A DNA stretch of 64,000 nt from Apoderus coryli (lineage: Eukaryota; Arthropoda; Insecta; Coleoptera; Attelabidae). The position numbers and the translations under genes are program-made. The notes beneath the pieces were generated by a model, which was not told the DNA's origin, searched no databases, and saw only the letters and a list, made by a program, of their open reading frames with translations. This document shows positions 24,201-30,200 of the stretch, one piece after another. Numbering within the stretch: position 1 is the stretch's first letter; each line of letters begins with the position of its first letter. The stretch spans positions 15,224,001 to 15,288,000 of the forward strand of contig OU452198.1 of NCBI GenBank assembly GCA_911728435.2, given 5' to 3'.

Positions 24201-27200
24201 ATCATAGGAGAACTGCATTTTAGAAAGATTATATTCTACTTGCATGTCAAGCTATTGTTGAATATATAATTTTATAATTATACCTAAATTAACGATTGGT
24301 GAATAAAAGTTCATCTGTCTCACCTGTTGCAACAAAGCATTTTTTTCATGAATTTCTTCTGTCAGTTTTGTTTGTAGTTCAGTGATTTTAGATTCTGTAG
24401 CGGTTGTAACTCGTTCTAACCGACTCTCCAACCCAATGACACTACGCCGACTCAAATCCTGTACTTTCTCCAAAGATTGTTTATGTTTACCCTCCATATT
24501 TAAGGCGTGCTGTAATTGTTCGTCCAATATTTTGTTCGTATTCGACAATTGTAAAATTTTCTCATTCTGTTGTTCAATTTCAAGTGTAAGTGCTTCAATT
24601 TTTATTTTCTCGGCATTCTCCCACTTACTCTTCGCTGCTTTTATCAGATCTAAAGCTTTGCGCTCTAATTCGGAACGTTCTTTACGTTCTAGCTCCAGTA
24701 CTCGTCTAAGAGCCTGAAAAAAATGTTCTAAAATAAGTTTAGCAAAATGTTTACGTAAATGACTAAACACCAACATAATTTAATAAAATTTATTCCTCGC
24801 TAGAATTAATAATAATTTCATTTAAAGATCTATACTAATCTAAACATACAACAATCCGATTTTTTGTTTTCTCCTTAGATATACGGGGTGTCCCACCGGG
24901 AAGGGTTTCGATGGAATATGGAGAAACTACACCCTAGAATAATCTGAAAATCTGCTGTAGTACTTAGGTCGGCGGGGCCAATTCATCTATTTTTTCAAGA
25001 ATCTAGTGGTACTAAATAGTTGTAGTCCACATATTTGCGGAAAGCGGCATTATAATGTCAGATTAAAATCAAATAACTCTGCTGCGATACGTCGAAGGAA
25101 ATATACATATACATAACTAAAAGTCTTGTTACTTTATGTAACAAGCAATTCACAAATAAAGCCTCCCGCTAGGGAATTCGGGCGTGTCTAGTGTTCGCAA
25201 TAGGATGGAGTTGGTACTTCTTGTCTGGCCATCGTATGTGAACTGTGTTTCACCGGGCATATTGCCTGCTCATACTAGATGTCGCCAAAAACATTTTGTT
25301 GTCAAATATACAGGGTTTACCTAGTTACAATTTTCGAAAATCTAGCAAAAAAATTTAATTCTGGAATGATAAGATTTTGATAGAAAATGCAAAACTGAAC
25401 AACTTTTGCAACTATCATGGTACACCTCAATTTTCAGACAAGCAAACACTAACTGCCTTATTAAATTTCACTTGTCTTTAATAACAGAAAATGCCATTTT
25501 CAGACTTTTTGCGGACATAGTAGGTTCAGACAGCAATTTTTATTGGGAAGAGCTAAAATTGTAGCTCGCACAGTCAGGAATTTAGCCTCGTTCCCATCTA
25601 ATTAATTTAATATAAGACAAAATGAAAATGATAAATTTTTCTTCAAATAATGCAGAATAACACGTTAAATATTTTTGGAAATCCAAATTTTTGGCAATTG
25701 AAACTTACAGGTTGTCCCACCGAGAACCAAATCGATCTGTATATAAAAAACGAGACTTTTGCAAATTTGGTATAACTATGTCGACGGGGCCAAATAGTTA
25801 AAAGTTATTGACACTTCCGGTTATACCGTAAGTAGGGGCAACTTGTTTAGTAGTAGTAGTTGTAGAAGACAATGCCTGGCTGTACCGGAGACCGAGGAGT
25901 CAACTCTAACGAAAGAATCCCCAGCATTAAGACACCAATTGATATTGCTTGTTCCTATTTCAGGTCTACTAATCTAAATGTATGTTACAGAGTGTTTTCT
26001 AGGCACCACCAACCGTGGACAACAACAACAGATGACAATCAACAACAGAAGACTACAGCAACAGAGGACAATCAAACGAGGACACGGAAAAGGGACGGTT
26101 CCCGAGCCACACTACAAAGATAAGAGTTTTAGTTTGGGTTAGAGTCCCACACTACCTAGAGAAGTGATAAGCAACTCCCTAGGTGTCACGACGATTTCTC
26201 TGCCTTGCCGAAAAAAAAAGTAGCTATGACGGCAATTAAAATCAAAAACTGTCATTATGACGCTGTCACTTGCCAGTTTAAAATTATTAATAACAATGCC
26301 GGGGCGTTTAAATTATACACATGAAGATTATTTACATGTATTTATTATTTATGGACAATGTTAAGTAATATCAAGAATATGTAACACATTGGCCAATCGA
26401 TTTCCTCAAAAACGGAAACCATCACAATATGCTGTTAAACAAATTATTAAAAAATCTAAGAAATTTGGATCTATTTAAGCAGTGGTGGAAAGAAATAAAC
26501 CTGCCCAAAAATTTTCAATCAATTGTATGTTAAACTATTTTATAAATTTTGACTACCTAAAAACATGAGCGTTATAAGGGTTCCATGTCCTTTTTAAGAT
26601 CCAAAACCCCTAAAAATGAAGTACACTGAGACATCGTAAATAATTTTAAATATACTGTGACTGAGATAACTTTAAATTGAATAATAAAAATAATATTTTG
26701 TAGAGTTCCGACTTCCATTATTCGCATATTACAATATCTTAAATATACCTAACTAAATATGCTCTATTGCAACATTTATGGGATTCTATTTATAAATTAA
26801 AACTTACGCTTGACTCAGCAATACTAGCGGCCAAATCCTTCTCTAATTTATCCCTTAACGTTTCCACACTTTCCAATTTCCTGGATTTTTCTCCCAATTT
26901 TCGCTCAACACTATCCTTAACTTGTTCAAGCTCGTCAATGCGCATTGTTTCTCGACGCAAATTTTCAATTTCTTTTTTGAAGTTTTCCACTACGTTAGCA
27001 TTATTTTTTGTGGAAACTTGGATGTTTTCTGGATCATGTGTAAAAGTAAAGCCGATAAATGGCAAATTTCTACCTACAAAATGCAAAAGAAACAATAGGA
27101 CTTAAATTCTATGTAAAACAAATCATGGATATCTGTATTTTAGTGCAGTATCTATGCCTCCGCAAGAAAGTATAGATAGTTCAATGCCCTTCGGCCACCA

Positions 27201-30200
27201 GTGGCGTGAACATTTTTGTTTTTTGGCTGAGTAGATTGAAAAGCACCCTCTATAAATCTATAAATATTTTAATTCACAATTTCCACCGGATCCTACATTA
27301 AAACACTGACAATTTAGGGAAATTTGTAAATCTAATTTTTAGCATTAAACACTCACCGGAAAATTGCGTCCTCTTCTTCAAACTCTCAATACTAGGTATC
27401 TTCTTTTTCGACTGCAGATCTGAAAAATTGCTAGTATCATCCACAGCTGATATTTTCGGTACAAAAGGTGGCACTTGATCTCTCAAACTCTCAAAATCCA
27501 CATGTTTAAATAGTGGTTGATTTTTTATATCTTTCTCACATAATCGATGTTTACGATCAGTAAGCAATTTCTTCACAAATGATACATATGCTTGGGTCAA
27601 AGCAATATCCGGCGGAAATTTCAGATGAGTCGAATGATTCATAATTTTGGAGTAGATTGAAGCAGAGGATTGGCCTTGGAATGGTGGATTGCCCACAGTC
27701 AGTTCATAAGCAAGTATACCAAGGGACCAGAAATCACACGATACCTACACAGACCACAATACACGAAGTTATTAAATTTGAAAACATTAATAAACAACAT
27801 AATTCTACCCAAAATTATAATTGACGGGTAAAAATCAAATAGCAATTAAATTATTTTTAGATGGCACAAGATAGATGGATAAATTCTTATGTACAGAATT
27901 TCCATAATAACTGTTCTTCCTGAGTGAGTGTACTGTGTAATACTATTCAAAATGTTCTTAAAGATACAAAAGTTTCCTCGAAGTAATAACACAAAAATGT
28001 TATTTTCAATTTCTATTTTTAGATTGACATTAATTTTGCAAGATAATTTAAAGGCTTACCCCATAACTGCAAATATGTTCGTTTTTATTATCCAAACACT
28101 GAAGAACTTCAGGAGCAATATAATCAGGTGTGCCAACAGGAGGTCCAGTGGTAACTAATCCTTCTTTATTTAGACGAACTGAAGAACCAAAATCGGCTAG
28201 TTTTATGTGGCCACATCTGTCTAGGAGTATGTTATCTAAAAGCAGGACTTATATAAGTATTTTAAATTGGGAGGGATACGGAATTGATAACCAAGGGAAT
28301 AAATGTAACTTTTTATTATAAGACAACTTTTCTCAATATACATGGTTTCGATTCGATTCTTATCTGGGAATATAAACGGTCTTTCAATGTTGTTGATGCA
28401 CCTATTGTGGAGAAGATATATTTTTCAATGAACTACCCTGGACGTTATTATCTTATTATTGCTATAATGGTTTAGGAACCACAACATTCTTTATAGTTTT
28501 AGAACTTCCAACAAATTGGCTAAATATTTAGTTAATATCAACGATACAATTAGATTATTATTATAAAATCTCTTTTCTGGATTTGTACGAGTATATTTGC
28601 CAGGATTGTAAGTGTTCCTACGTCGGACAGCCTGGTGGAAAGATTTTAATCACAATCAAGGAGGATTTGTAATACATATTATATATTACCGACAGCTCAT
28701 CTTGTTTCGCTAATCACCTGCTCACATCTCCTTCTCTCCGGATAAATTCCATCTTCCTTATACACAAGATGTTTAAGGAATTTTCTTTGTATTTTATCAA
28801 CTGCTGCATTTTTGTGAATATCATAAAAGGCATACCATATTAAGAAACCGTACTCAAGCTTTGGTCGAATGTAAGCATTAAATAGAATTTTTAGTGCAGA
28901 AATATTATTAAAACCCCTAGTATTTCTAATAATCAACCCATACGTTTTATTCGCTTGTGCTGTTTTGATTGATATGTGCTTCGAAAAACTAAGCTTTGAG
29001 TCGAAGACAATTCCCAGATCAGTCACAGTGCTAGAAAACACTATGCCCCTGTCGCCGATCCTGTAAACATACCGAACATACTGCCTTTTCTTTGTATATG
29101 TCATGACCTTGCATTTTTCAGACACATGACACAAATTAGTCTGAAGATCATCACAATCATTAAGAAAACTTTTTAGCTCGTCCGCGAACATTAACTTTCC
29201 ACAGGTCAGCCTCTCGCTTAAGTCATTTATAAATAATAAAAACAATAAGAACCCAAGGTTGGAACCCTGTGGAACACCAGATAGTGCATGAAAAGTAAGT
29301 GATCTGTATCCGTTAAGTGATACCATCTGTGCTCTGTGCGGAATGTATGATTTTAAGGAGATCTGAAGGTCACCGACAAAGCCAAACTGATTCAATTTAT
29401 GCCACAACCTGCCATGATCCACCCTATCCAACGCCTTCGCGAAGTCCGTATAGATCACATCGACACGGCAACTGTCAGCACCTCTGAGATATATTGAGTT
29501 ATTAAAGATGAATAATTGGTTATTGTGGATTTCTTTGACATGAAGCCATGCTGAATCGATGCGATCCCACCCTGGACAGACGCGAATATGATATCAAATA
29601 GCTTACAAACATTCGACAGGATGGATATAGGCCTATAGTTGCTAATATTAGATTTATCTCCCGCTTTGAACACCGGTACTATCCTCGACTTCTTCCACTC
29701 AGTTGGAAACTCTCTATTTCTCAATGCTAAATTAAAAATAAAGCCTAAAGGTTTGGCCAGAACCGGAGCACACTCTCTAACTAAGAATGATGGTATGCCA
29801 TCGGGTCCAGAAGTTAACTTATTCTTAAGCCTTTTACTGGCCTAAAATTTCACGCTCTCAATGCTGATCCACATAAGCCAGAGAATATGGTTCATCACAA
29901 AACTCCGAGGAACAAACATACACACTTTCAAAGAATTTAGCGAAATTATTTACTATATCTTGTGAAGTGCTAAGTTCCTCGTCATTATAATGCCCGGTAC
30001 TCCGGATGAATTACTTTTTAAATTAAAAAATTTACAAAATAGTTGTTAATTATGATACGATTCATGAACCTGTCTCCAAGTTTTTCTATAATTTTGTCAC
30101 ATTACACATGAATAATAGACAAGTTAATTAAAACTTCATTTGAGTGATTATTCTCTTCTAGTTTACTTAGGTCACGACACTTAATAAACAACACTAAATG

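Noticed and set aside
26767..27105. Plus-strand 112-codon frame
   Set aside because: Complement of exon 5 (hydrophobic motif and coiled coil).
28130..28475. Plus-strand open frames near kinase exon 3
   Set aside because: They overlap the exon encoding DFG and GTPDYIAPE on the minus strand, or are short chance frames in the intron.
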